Below, piece after piece: positions 41,786 through 50,530 of a stretch of 64,000 nucleotides of DNA (position 1 is the stretch's first letter; every line of letters starts with the position of its first letter). The position numbers and the translations under genes are program-made. Source of the stretch: Streptomyces maremycinicus (lineage in GTDB: Bacteria; Actinomycetota; Actinomycetes; Streptomycetales; Streptomycetaceae); NCBI RefSeq assembly GCF_001184025.1, contig NZ_BBYG01000013.1:372001-436000 (forward strand), written 5' to 3'. The notes beneath the pieces are model-generated. The model had not been told where the DNA came from and searched no databases. It saw nothing but the letters and a program-made list of their open reading frames with translations.

Positions 41786-44431
41786 ATGAGCACCGAGGAC
41801 CAGCGGGCCCCCCGCTCCCTAGCGGCAGCGCTCCGCGCCCGGGACGACACTTCCCTTGCCGCACTCCTGCGCGCCCGCCCCGACCTCATCACCCCGGTCC
41901 CCACCGACCTCACCCAGCTCGCCACCCGCGCCGGCACCCGCGCCTCCGTCGTCCGCGCGCTGGAGCGGCTCGACCGGTTCGCCCTCCAGACCGCGGAGGC
42001 GCTGGCCGTGGCCGGCGACCCGGCGACGTACGACGAACTGCTCGCGCTGATGGCGGGCGACAGCCGCGACCGGGCGGTCGCCGACGCCCTGCCCGGCGCC
42101 CTCGCGGCCCTGCGGGAACAGGCCCTGGTCTGGGGCGACGAAAGCTGCCTCCGTCTGGTCCGCACCGCCCGTGAGCTGCTCGCGCCGTCCCCGCAGCACC
42201 CCTCCCCGACGGGGCTCGGGCCGAGCGTGCGGGAGGCGACGGCGGGCATGTCCCCGGGCCGGATCCAGGAGCTGGTGGTGGCGGCCGGGCTGCCGTCCAC
42301 GCACGACTCGGTGTCCGCCGCCGCCGCGCTCACCGCCCTGTTCAGCCACCGCAAGAAGATGGCCGCCCTGCTCGCGAAGGCGCCCGCCGACTCCGTCGAC
42401 GTGCTGAAGCGGCTGATGTGGGGGCCGCCGTACGGACAGGTCACGGCCGACCCGGCGGCGCGGCTGCGCTGGCTGCTCGATCGCGGGCTGCTGCTGCCGA
42501 CGGCGCCCGGCACCGTCGTCCTGCCCCGCGAGGTGGCCCTGCATCTGCGGGAGGGCCGGGCCCATCACACGGCCGAACCCGTGCCGCCCGCCGTGGAGGC
42601 GCTCGCCACGCACCGCCCGCAGGTGGTGGACGCGACGGCGGCCGGGCAGGCGTATACCGCGCTGTCGACCGTGGAGGAGCTGCTGAAGGACTGGCACGAG
42701 GGCGGCCCGGCGGTCCTGCGGGCCGGCGGACTGAGCGTGCGCGACCTCAAGCGGACGGCCGTCGCCCTCGACGTGTCCGAGCCGATGGCCGCGTTCTGGG
42801 TCGAGCTGGCGTACGCGGCCGGGCTGCTCGCCTCCGACGGGGAGGCCGACGAGCGGTACGCGGCCACCCCGGAGTACGACGAGTGGCTGGAGCGGCCGCC
42901 CGCCGACCGGTGGGCGCAGCTCGCCCAGGCGTGGCTGGCGGCGACCCGGACCTCCGGGGTGGTCGGCGGCCGGGATCTCAAGGAACGGGCGCTGTCGGCG
43001 CTGGGGCCCGGCCTGGACCGGTCCGCCGCGCCCGAGGTCCGCCATCGGGTGCTGACCCTGCTGGCCGGACTGCCCGAGGGTGCCGCACCGGACCCGGAGG
43101 CGGTGCTGGCCCGGCTGCGCTGGGAGCGCCCGCTGCGCGGGCCCCAGGGCCGGCAGAACGCGCAGCCTCCGCAGAGTGCCGCACCGGGTTCGCCTGGCCC
43201 ACAGGGTTCGCCGGGACAGGAGGGCGACGACGACCTGCGCTCCCGGCTGGCCCGCTGGACCCTGACGGAGGCCGAGCTCCTGGGCGTGACCGGCCGGGGC
43301 GCGCTGTCGGCGCACGGACGGGCCCTGCTGGGGGCACGGCCCGCGACCGGATCCGCCCCCGCGCCCGCCACCGCGGGGACCGGCGCCGGCGGCCCGAGCG
43401 GCCCCGGCGACAAGCTGCCCGCCCCGCACCGCGCGATCACCGCCGCAACCACCGCCGCCGCGCCCCTCTCGCCTCCCGAGCAGGCCGTGGCCACCGCGGC
43501 CGCCGCCCGTCTGCTCACCCCGCTGCTGCCCGAGCCCCTGGACCACGTCCTGCTCCAGGCCGACCTGACCGCGGTCGCCCCCGGCCCGCTGCGGCGCCCG
43601 CTGGCCGACGTCCTGAGCGTCCTCGCGGACGTCGAGTCCAAGGGCGGCGCGACCGTCTACCGCTTCACTCCGGGCTCCGTGCGCCGCGCCCTGGACGCCG
43701 GCCGCAGCGCCTCCGACCTGCACGCCTTCCTCGCCGAGCACTCCCGTACGCCGGTGCCGCAGCCGCTGACGTACCTGATCGACGACGTGGCCCGCCGGCA
43801 CGGACATCTGCGGGTGGGTTCGGCCTCGGCCTACGTCCGCTGCGACGACGACGCCCTGCTGAACGAGATCCTCGCCGACAAGCGGGCCGCCGCCCTGAGT
43901 CTGCGCCGGCTGGCCCCGACGGTGCTCGCGACCCGGTCCGACCCGGCGGCCCTCCTCGAGGGCTTGCGCGCGATGGGCTTCGCGCCCGCCGCCGAGTCGG
44001 CCGAGGGGGACGTCCTGATCACCCGTGCCCATGCCCACCGCACCCCGCCCCGGACGGCTCCCGAGCCGGTGCCGGACGGCCCGCCGGTGCCCGACACCAC
44101 TCTGCTCACCGCGGCGATCCGGGCGATCAGGGCCGGGGACCTGGCCGCCACGACCCCCCGTAAACCGACGGAGGACGCCGCCCCGCTCGCCCCCGGCGAA
44201 CTCCCCCGGACCGGTTCCGCCGAGACCCTCGCCACCATGCAGGCCGCCGTCCTCACCGGCGAGGCCCTGTGGATCGGCTACGTCAACGCCGAGGGCACGG
44301 CCAGCCAGCGCGTCATCGCCCCGGTCCGGGTGGAGGGCGGCTTCGTGACGGCGTACGACCACACGGCGGACGAGGTCCGCACCTACCCGCTGCACCGCAT
44401 CACAGGAGTCGCGGAACTGGCGGACGACTGA
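41786..44431 (+). CDS. Helicase_C_3 (helicase-associated) domain protein
   Basis: 881-residue actinobacterial protein with the helicase-C-like Helicase_C_3 domain in the C-terminal half (about residues 560-700: EPLDHVLLQADLTAVAPGPLRRPLADVLSVLADVESKGGATVYRFTPGSVRRALDAG). There is no Walker A or DExx box, so it is not itself a helicase motor. N-terminal repeats (LTQLATRAGTRASVVRALERLDRFALQTAEALAVAG) look like winged-helix modules, and the C-terminus (GEALWIGYVNAEGTASQRVIAPVRVEGGFVTAYDHTADEVRTYPLHRITG) resembles a WYL domain. The XPB helicase gene follows close by, as in mycobacteria (Rv0862c-Rv0861c, recalled). Likely a partner or regulator of XPB. Confidence 0.83.
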   Translation: MSTEDQRAPRSLAAALRARDDTSLAALLRARPDLITPVPTDLTQLATRAGTRASVVRALERLDRFALQTAEALAVAGDPATYDELLALMAGDSRDRAVADALPGALAALREQALVWGDESCLRLVRTARELLAPSPQHPSPTGLGPSVREATAGMSPGRIQELVVAAGLPSTHDSVSAAAALTALFSHRKKMAALLAKAPADSVDVLKRLMWGPPYGQVTADPAARLRWLLDRGLLLPTAPGTVVLPREVALHLREGRAHHTAEPVPPAVEALATHRPQVVDATAAGQAYTALSTVEELLKDWHEGGPAVLRAGGLSVRDLKRTAVALDVSEPMAAFWVELAYAAGLLASDGEADERYAATPEYDEWLERPPADRWAQLAQAWLAATRTSGVVGGRDLKERALSALGPGLDRSAAPEVRHRVLTLLAGLPEGAAPDPEAVLARLRWERPLRGPQGRQNAQPPQSAAPGSPGPQGSPGQEGDDDLRSRLARWTLTEAELLGVTGRGALSAHGRALLGARPATGSAPAPATAGTGAGGPSGPGDKLPAPHRAITAATTAAAPLSPPEQAVATAAAARLLTPLLPEPLDHVLLQADLTAVAPGPLRRPLADVLSVLADVESKGGATVYRFTPGSVRRALDAGRSASDLHAFLAEHSRTPVPQPLTYLIDDVARRHGHLRVGSASAYVRCDDDALLNEILADKRAAALSLRRLAPTVLATRSDPAALLEGLRAMGFAPAAESAEGDVLITRAHAHRTPPRTAPEPVPDGPPVPDTTLLTAAIRAIRAGDLAATTPRKPTEDAAPLAPGELPRTGSAETLATMQAAVLTGEALWIGYVNAEGTASQRVIAPVRVEGGFVTAYDHTADEVRTYPLHRITGVAELADD

Positions 44432-44579
44432 CCACGCCCACCCGCGGCCGACCCAGGGACCGACGGACCAGCGGGTCAGGACCGGCGGGGCAGGGGTCGG
44501 CGGGCCATGGGCTCAGCGCCGGCGGGGCAGAGGCCGACGGAGTCAGCGGGTCGGGGCCGACTGGGCAGGGGGCGGCGGG
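44432..44579. repeat. degenerate GC-rich repeats in a convergent gap
   Basis: Imperfect copies of CAGCGGGTCAGGACCGGCGG and GGCAGGGGTCGGCGGG-like units, three rounds of about 42 bp, between the Helicase_C_3 gene and the converging exported-protein gene. Confidence 0.6.
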
Positions 44580-45134
44580 TCAGCAGTCTCCTATCGCGGC
44601 GTCCGGCGGCAGGCCGAAGTGGGCGCGGGCCGTGGCCTCCAGGGTGCGCGAGGACATCGGGTCCTGGAGGGAGGCCCTGGTGAAGACGCCGAAGTGCGAC
44701 TCCGTCCACCGCCCGTAGCCCTCGCCGTCCGGCGGCTCCTCCCGGGCGACGACCCGGTAGCCCCCGGCGGCCGCCTCGTCCCGCTCCAGCCGCACCACCT
44801 GCGGATACTGTCCGGCACCGCACTGGACCAGGCCGCCGTCCAGCATCCCGTACTCGACGCACAGCGTGTTGACGCCGGCCCGCACCTCGCCCGCGTGCTC
44901 CTCCAGTTCGAGCGCCTCCGCCTGGCAGAACCTGCGGGACTGGAGCGCGGGCACGGTCCCGCCGTAACCGCTCCCGCGCGACTCCGCCGCGATCCTGGCC
45001 TCGATCACCGGCCGCACCTCGCTCCACAACCGCCCGTCGACCTGCGCGGGCCACATCACCCAGGTGCCCGTGGCGGCCAGCACCGCCGCGGCTCCCACGC
45101 CGACCGCGCCTCTGCGGAACGACAGGACCGACAT
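44580..45134 (-). CDS. small exported hypothetical protein
   Basis: 184-residue protein with an N-terminal signal or anchor (FRRGAVGVGAAAVLAATGTWVMWP) and a secreted domain with four cysteines (RRFCQAE, NTLCVEY, LVQCGAG, IGDC) that could form two disulfides. Conserved-looking segment GVNTLCVEYGMLDGGLVQCGAGQYPQVVRLERDE. Start ATG 45134 has GGGGAG 7 nt upstream. Unknown function. It sits on the opposite strand between the Helicase_C_3 and XPB genes, so it is probably not part of their unit. Confidence 0.7.
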   Translation of the reverse strand: MSVLSFRRGAVGVGAAAVLAATGTWVMWPAQVDGRLWSEVRPVIEARIAAESRGSGYGGTVPALQSRRFCQAEALELEEHAGEVRAGVNTLCVEYGMLDGGLVQCGAGQYPQVVRLERDEAAAGGYRVVAREEPPDGEGYGRWTESHFGVFTRASLQDPMSSRTLEATARAHFGLPPDAAIGDC

Positions 45135-45295
45135 ACCGTGACTCCCCACCGCGTCGCGTCCATCGCGCTGCTCCCCCGGTCAGACCCACGAAGGCAGGTC
45201 AGGGTTGCGCGGGACCGCCGGGAAGAAGCGGACCACCGCTACGGCGCGCCGTACGGCACACTGGAGGTTTGGCCCGTGCGGAAGGGATGGCGTAC

Positions 45296-46942
45296 GTGAA
45301 CGGACCGCTGATCGTCCAGTCGGACAAGACTCTGCTCCTGGAGGTCGACCATGAGCAGGCGGACGACTGCCGTCGCGCCATCGCGCCGTTCGCGGAGCTG
45401 GAGCGGGCGCCGGAGCACATCCACACCTACCGGCTGACCCCGCTGGGCCTGTGGAACGCGCGGGCCGCCGGACACGACGCCGAGCAGGTCGTGGACGCGC
45501 TGGTGCAGTACAGCCGCTACCCGGTGCCGCACGCGCTGCTCGTCGACATCGCCGAGACGATGGACCGCTACGGCCGTCTGACCCTGAGCAAGCACCCGGC
45601 GCACGGTCTGGTGCTCACCACCACCGACCGGCCGGTGCTGGAGGAGATCCTGCGCTCCAAGCGGGTCGCTCCGCTGGTCGGCGTCCGGATCGACCCGGAC
45701 AGCGTCGCCGTCCACCCCTCCGAGCGCGGGCAGATCAAGCAGACGCTGCTGAAGCTGGGCTGGCCGGCCGAGGACCTCGCGGGGTACGTCGACGGCGAGG
45801 CGCACCCGATCGAGCTGGACGAGGACGGCTGGGCGCTGCGGCCCTACCAGAAGCAGGCGGTGGAGAACTTCTGGCACGGCGGCAGCGGGGTCGTGGTGCT
45901 GCCGTGCGGTGCGGGCAAGACCCTCGTCGGCGCCGGGGCGATGGCCCAGGCGAAGTCGACCACGCTGATCCTCGTCACGAACACCGTCTCCGCGCGGCAG
46001 TGGAAGCACGAACTGGTGAAGCGGACGTCGCTGACCGAGGACGAGATCGGCGAGTACAGCGGGACCCGGAAGGAGATCCGGCCGGTCACGATCGCCACGT
46101 ACCAGGTGCTGACGACCCGGCGGAAGGGCGTCTACCCGCACCTGGAGCTGTTCGACTCCCGGGACTGGGGGCTCATCCTCTACGACGAGGTGCACCTGCT
46201 GCCGGCCCCGGTCTTCAAGTTCACGGCGGATCTCCAGGCGCGCCGCCGCCTCGGCCTGACCGCGACCCTGGTCCGCGAGGACGGCCGTGAGTCGGACGTG
46301 TTCTCGCTGATCGGCCCGAAGCGGTTCGACGCCCCGTGGAAGGAGATCGAGGCGCAGGGCTACATCGCGCCCGCCGACTGCGTCGAGGTCCGGGTGAACC
46401 TGACGGACTCCGAGCGGCTGGCGTACGCGACCGCCGAGACGGAGGAGAAGTACCGCTTCTGCGCGACGACGGCGACGAAGCGGAAGGTGACCGAGGCACT
46501 CGTCCGGCGTTTCGCGGGACAGCAGATCCTGGTCATCGGCCAGTACATCGACCAGCTGGACGAGCTGGGCGAGCACCTGAACGCCCCGGTGATCAAGGGC
46601 GAGACCTCCAACGCGCAGCGCGAGAAGCTCTTCGACGCCTTCCGGGAGGGCGAGATCAGCGTGCTGGTGGTGTCCAAGGTCGCGAACTTCTCGATCGACC
46701 TGCCGGAGGCCACGGTCGCCATCCAGGTGTCGGGCACCTTCGGCTCCCGCCAGGAGGAGGCCCAGCGTCTGGGCCGGGTCCTGCGCCCGAAGGCGGACGG
46801 TCACCAGGCCCACTTCTACTCGGTGGTGGCACGGGACACCCTCGACCAGGACTTCGCGGCGCACCGCCAGCGCTTCCTGGCGGAGCAGGGCTACGCGTAC
46901 CGGATCATGGACGCGGACGAGCTGCTCGCGGGCGAGGCCTGA
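45296..46942 (+). CDS. XPB/Rad25-family DNA helicase
   Basis: 548-residue superfamily 2 helicase of the XPB type. The N-terminal domain (MNGPLIVQSDKTLLLEV ... RYPVPHALLVDIAETMDRYGRL) is the helicase_C_3-like XPB damage-recognition region. Walker A is PCGAGKT (203-209), the DEVH box is YDEVHLL (297-300), the RED motif is LVREDGRE, and the C-lobe has QVSGTFGSRQEEAQRLGRVLRP. Bacterial XPB unwinds DNA 3'->5' and is not part of UvrABC; its bacterial role is unsettled. Start GTG 45296 with AAGGG 9 nt upstream. It ends 1 bp before the stop of a converging small gene. Confidence 0.93.
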   Translation: MNGPLIVQSDKTLLLEVDHEQADDCRRAIAPFAELERAPEHIHTYRLTPLGLWNARAAGHDAEQVVDALVQYSRYPVPHALLVDIAETMDRYGRLTLSKHPAHGLVLTTTDRPVLEEILRSKRVAPLVGVRIDPDSVAVHPSERGQIKQTLLKLGWPAEDLAGYVDGEAHPIELDEDGWALRPYQKQAVENFWHGGSGVVVLPCGAGKTLVGAGAMAQAKSTTLILVTNTVSARQWKHELVKRTSLTEDEIGEYSGTRKEIRPVTIATYQVLTTRRKGVYPHLELFDSRDWGLILYDEVHLLPAPVFKFTADLQARRRLGLTATLVREDGRESDVFSLIGPKRFDAPWKEIEAQGYIAPADCVEVRVNLTDSERLAYATAETEEKYRFCATTATKRKVTEALVRRFAGQQILVIGQYIDQLDELGEHLNAPVIKGETSNAQREKLFDAFREGEISVLVVSKVANFSIDLPEATVAIQVSGTFGSRQEEAQRLGRVLRPKADGHQAHFYSVVARDTLDQDFAAHRQRFLAEQGYAYRIMDADELLAGEA

Positions 46943-46943
46943 G

Positions 46944-47135
46944 TCACCTGCGGCGGCGGGCGCCCGCTTCCTCGCCGTACTCGCCGAGAATGATCACGTC
47001 GAAGGCGGCGGTCGCGAAGACCTTCACGGCGCGCAGGGCGTCGCCGAGCCGGTGGCGGTGCAGGTCGGGCGTATCGGACAGGGAGGTCGCGCCGGACGGG
47101 CGACCGGGGGCCGGGGTGAGGGTCGCTGCACTCAT
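46944..47135 (-). CDS. 63-residue conserved hypothetical protein
   Basis: Small protein with a Ser/Thr/Pro-rich N-terminus and the conserved-looking C-terminal segment RLGDALRAVKVFATAAFDVIILGEYGEEAGARRRR. Residues 40-52 could form an amphipathic or membrane helix. ATG 47135 has GGAG close upstream. The stop lies 1 bp from the stop of the converging XPB gene. I do not recognise a family. Confidence 0.6.
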   Translation of the reverse strand: MSAATLTPAPGRPSGATSLSDTPDLHRHRLGDALRAVKVFATAAFDVIILGEYGEEAGARRRR

Positions 47136-47449
47136 GTCTCCATGATGCGATCGGGGGCGTAAAGGGGGCATCGGTCCCAGGTCCCCTTTCGGCGTACTCC
47201 TCCGGTACACCCTCGGGCGGGGGTCTCCCCTACGGGACGGAGCGCCGTCGCTCAGGGGTGGCCGGGGATCCCGGTGGGCGCGGGAGCGTGCGCGCGCCGG
47301 GGGCGCCCCGATAAATGCGTTGGCACGCCCCTCCCCCGTTCACCTAGAATCTCCGCTCTTGCCCGCCTCCCTTCCCGGAGTGCCGCCGTCCGGACGGAAA
47401 CCGGACGGACCCACCGCAGCGCCCCCTCAGCCGGTCCGGAGGCACCCCC
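47136..47449. promoter_or_regulatory. helD promoter and structured 5' leader
   Basis: The 314-bp divergent gap holds -35 TTGGCA (47320-47325) and -10 TAGAAT (47345-47350, 19-bp spacer), then a leader of about 95 nt with a perfect hairpin CCGTCCGG (47386-47393) / CCGGACGG (47401-47408) before the ribosome site GGAGG. Otherwise GC-rich with no ORF I can support. I did not see an obvious rifamycin-associated element. Confidence 0.5.
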
Positions 47450-49540
47450 TTGTCCACGCCGTCCACACCGTCCACGCCGCCCGCGCCCGTCGGCGACGAC
47501 GATCCGCTCGGCCGCGAACGCGCCCACCTCAGCTCCTCCCGGGCCGCCCTGCGGGCCATGCGCGAGGACGTCGAGGCCCTCGACATCAGCGATGTCACCG
47601 CGAACTGGGTCAACGCCCAGATCCTGGAGCGCCAGATCGAGGAGCGGATCAAGGCGCTCGCCGACCTCAGTCACACCCCGCTGTTCTTCGGCCGGCTGGA
47701 CTACCTGCACGCTCCCGGCGCCGAGCAGGCGGAGGGCGCGGAGGGGGAGCAGTTCTACATCGGGCGGCGGCATGTGCACGACGGCGACGGCGACCCGATG
47801 GTCATCGACTGGCGTGCGCCGGTCTCGCAGCCGTTCTACCGGGCCTCGAAGAAGGACCCGATGGACGTCGGGCTGCGCCGCCGCTTCGGCTACACCGGCG
47901 GCGACCTCACCGCCTACGAGGACGAGCACCTGTCCGACCCGGCGGAGGCGGCGCGGACCAGCAAGCTGCTCCAGCGCGAGATCGAGCGGCCCCGCGTCGG
48001 CCCGATGCGTGACATCGTCGCCACCATCCAGCCCGAGCAGGACGAGATCGTCCGCAGCGGCCTGGGCGGCACGGTCTGTGTCCAGGGAGGGCCGGGCACC
48101 GGCAAGACGGCCGTCGGCCTGCACCGGGTGGCGTATCTGCTGTACGCCCACCGTGAGCGGCTCGCCCGTACCGGCACGCTGGTCATCGGGCCGAACCGGT
48201 CCTTCCTCCACTACATCGAGCAGGTGCTGCCCGCGCTGGGCGAGTTGTCGGTGCGCCAGGGCACGGTCGACGACCTGGTGGCCCATGTCGAGGTGCGGGG
48301 CACGGACGACGCGGCGGCGGCGGTCGTCAAGGGTGACGCGCGGATGGCGGAGGTGCTGCGACGGGCCGTGTACGCGCACGTCGGGATGCCGGGCGAACCG
48401 CTCGTCGTCGTGCGCGGCTCGCGGCGGTGGCGGCTTCCGGCGTACGAACTCCAGGAGATGGTCCGGGAGTTGCTGGACCGGGACATCCGCTACGGCGCCG
48501 CCCGGGAGGCCCTGCCGCAGCGCATCGCGCACGCGGTCCTGGTGCAGATGGAACGCTCGGGCGAGGCCCCGGACGACCGGGTGCAGGACGCCGTCGCCCG
48601 CAACACCGCGGTGAAGGCGGTCGTGAAGGAGGTCTGGCCCGCCGTCGATCCGGCGAAGCTGGTGCTGCGGCTGCTCACGGACGCGGACTTCCTCGCCGAG
48701 CACGCGAAGGGTGTGCTGAGCGAGGACGAGCAGAAGACGATCCTGTGGACGCTGCCGGGATCCGGCCGCAGGCCGGTCCGGTCCGTGAAGGCGGCCCGCT
48801 GGTCGGCGGCGGACGCGGTGCTGATCGACGAGGCGACCGATCTCGTCGAGCGCACCCACTCCCTCGGGCACGTGGTCCTGGACGAGGCGCAGGACCTGTC
48901 CCCCATGCAGTACCGGGCGGTGGGCCGCCGCTGCACGACGGGTTCGGCGACCGTGCTGGGCGATCTGGCGCAGGGCACCACGCCGTGGGCGACCCGGAGC
49001 TGGCAGGAGGCGCTCGGTCATCTGGGCAAGGCGGACGCGGTGATCGAGGAGCTGACGGCGGGTTTCCGCGTGCCGACGGACGTCATCACCTACGCCTCGC
49101 GCCTGCTCCCGCACATCGCGCCCGGCCTGACGCCGGTCGCCTCGGTCCGTGAGAACCCCGGCTTCTTCGACCTCCGTCCGGTCGCCGGGACCGCCGAAAC
49201 GGTCGCGGCCTGCGAGGAGTTGCTGCGCAACGAGGGCTCGACGGGCCTGATCGCCGCCGACGCCAGAATCCCGGCGCTGGCCGAGGCGCTGGCCGAGGCC
49301 GGCATCGGCCACCTCGCCCCGGGCGAGGAGACCACGGCCGAGACCCGCCTCACCCTGGTCCCGGCCTCTCTGGCCAAGGGCCTGGAGTACGACTACGTCG
49401 TCCTGGACGAGCCGCAGGCGGTGGTCGACGGCGAACCGGACGAGCGGACGGGCCTGCGGCGGCTGTACGTGGCGCTGACCCGGGCGGTGTCGGGCCTGAT
49501 CGTGACCCACGCGGCCCCGCTGCCGCCCCAGCTCACCTGA
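47450..49540 (+). CDS. helD: HelD/HelR-type UvrD-like RNA polymerase recycling ATPase
   Basis: 696-residue superfamily 1 ATPase. Walker A GGPGTGKT is residues 213-220, the DEAQD box is VVLDEAQDLS, and C-terminal LVPASLAKGLEYDYVVLDEPQ and RLYVALTRA complete the SF1 set. The N-terminal coiled-coil region (RSSRAALRAMREDVEALDI ... RQIEERIKALADL) is that of HelD proteins, which enter RNA polymerase and release it from DNA. In some Streptomyces the HelR branch protects polymerase from rifamycins. TTG start 47450 with GGAGG 7 nt before it. Whether this copy confers rifamycin tolerance is not known. Confidence 0.92.
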   Translation: MSTPSTPSTPPAPVGDDDPLGRERAHLSSSRAALRAMREDVEALDISDVTANWVNAQILERQIEERIKALADLSHTPLFFGRLDYLHAPGAEQAEGAEGEQFYIGRRHVHDGDGDPMVIDWRAPVSQPFYRASKKDPMDVGLRRRFGYTGGDLTAYEDEHLSDPAEAARTSKLLQREIERPRVGPMRDIVATIQPEQDEIVRSGLGGTVCVQGGPGTGKTAVGLHRVAYLLYAHRERLARTGTLVIGPNRSFLHYIEQVLPALGELSVRQGTVDDLVAHVEVRGTDDAAAAVVKGDARMAEVLRRAVYAHVGMPGEPLVVVRGSRRWRLPAYELQEMVRELLDRDIRYGAAREALPQRIAHAVLVQMERSGEAPDDRVQDAVARNTAVKAVVKEVWPAVDPAKLVLRLLTDADFLAEHAKGVLSEDEQKTILWTLPGSGRRPVRSVKAARWSAADAVLIDEATDLVERTHSLGHVVLDEAQDLSPMQYRAVGRRCTTGSATVLGDLAQGTTPWATRSWQEALGHLGKADAVIEELTAGFRVPTDVITYASRLLPHIAPGLTPVASVRENPGFFDLRPVAGTAETVAACEELLRNEGSTGLIAADARIPALAEALAEAGIGHLAPGEETTAETRLTLVPASLAKGLEYDYVVLDEPQAVVDGEPDERTGLRRLYVALTRAVSGLIVTHAAPLPPQLT

Positions 49541-49593
49541 CGACCCCGCCGCCGCCCGACCGACGGTCCGGCTGCCCGGCTCTCCGGCTGTCC

Positions 49594-49650
49594 GCCTGTC
49601 CGGCCGGCTTCCGCCTGTCCGGCCGGCTCCCGTCCGTCCGGCCGGCCTCT
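49594..49650. repeat. three tandem 19-bp repeats in a convergent gap
   Basis: Units GCCTGTCCGGCCGGCTTCC, GCCTGTCCGGCCGGCTCCC and GTCCGTCCGGCCGGCCTCT start at 49594, 49613 and 49632. They lie between helD and the converging cutC gene; GCCGGC makes each self-pairing. Confidence 0.85.
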
Positions 49651-49702
49651 GTGGCTGGTCGGCCGTCTTCCGGCCCGCCTCACCGGCTGACCACCTGTCC
49701 GG

Positions 49703-50425
49703 TCACGCGGGCTGCCGCTCGGGCTGCTCGCCGTCCACTGCCCGGCGCCACTCCGCGACGGCCGCCGCCGCCACGGGACCGGCCCAGCCGTCGGGCCGGG
49801 CCGCGCCGCCGATGTGGAAGGCGTCGACGCCGCCGGCCCTCAGCAGCGGCACGTGGTCGAGGCGCAGCCCGCCACCGACGAGGAGCTGCTGCTCATACCC
49901 CTGCTCGCCCTGCCGGGCCGCCTCCGCGAGCAGGACGGGCAGGCCGGTGTCGACGCCGGCGGCGGCACCGGCCGTGAGGTAGGTGTCCAGGCCGGGCAGA
50001 CCGTCGAGCTGCTTGCGCAGGGCGTCGCGGTCACCGGCGTGGTCGAGGGCGCGGTGGAAGGTCCAGCGGCAGCCGTCCAGCTCGGCGACGACCCGCTCCA
50101 CCGCGGCCAGGTCCACCCCGCCCTCCGCGTCGAGGAACCCGAGCACGAACTCGTCCGCACCGGCCGCCCGCAGTGCGCCGGCGACCCGGACGAGGGAGTC
50201 GACCTCCTCGGCGGGACCCGCCGCGAAGCCCGCGGAGCGTCTGAGCATCACGCGCAGGGAGAGGTCGACGGCGGCCCGGATCCCGGCGAAGACCGCGACC
50301 GGCGGGGTGAGCCCGTCGGCGGCCATGTCGGTGACCAGCTCGAGGCGGTCCGCGCCTCCGGTCTGGGCGGCGACCGCGTCCTCGGCGTCGAGGGCGATCA
50401 CCTCCAGAACTGCACGCTTGCTCAT
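49703..50425 (-). CDS. cutC: CutC-family protein
   Basis: 240-residue TIM-barrel protein of the CutC family, named for copper homeostasis; its biochemical role is debated. The N-terminal SKRAVLEVIALDAEDAVAAQTGGADRLELVTDMAADGLTP and FHRALDHAGDRDALRKQLDGLPGLDTYLTAG match the family. Start ATG 50425. The protein is cytoplasmic. It stands on the opposite strand from the HD-hydrolase gene, with a 105-bp gap that carries an AT-rich promoter zone (50463-50500). Confidence 0.92.
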   Translation of the reverse strand: MSKRAVLEVIALDAEDAVAAQTGGADRLELVTDMAADGLTPPVAVFAGIRAAVDLSLRVMLRRSAGFAAGPAEEVDSLVRVAGALRAAGADEFVLGFLDAEGGVDLAAVERVVAELDGCRWTFHRALDHAGDRDALRKQLDGLPGLDTYLTAGAAAGVDTGLPVLLAEAARQGEQGYEQQLLVGGGLRLDHVPLLRAGGVDAFHIGGAARPDGWAGPVAAAAVAEWRRAVDGEQPERQPA

Positions 50426-50518
50426 GGCACCCCATTCGTCGGCGTTCATCGGCCCCACCGGGCGGCTATAGGTCTAGTCCAATTCAAGAATACGCCGGAG
50501 AACCCCTGCCGCACGCGC

Positions 50519-50530
50519 GACAATGGGGCC
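50519..50530 (+). promoter_or_regulatory. relaxed leaderless -10 of the HD-hydrolase gene
   Basis: GACAAT (50519-50524) ends 6 nt before ATG 50531. First base differs from TANNNT, so this is weaker than the others. Confidence 0.35.
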
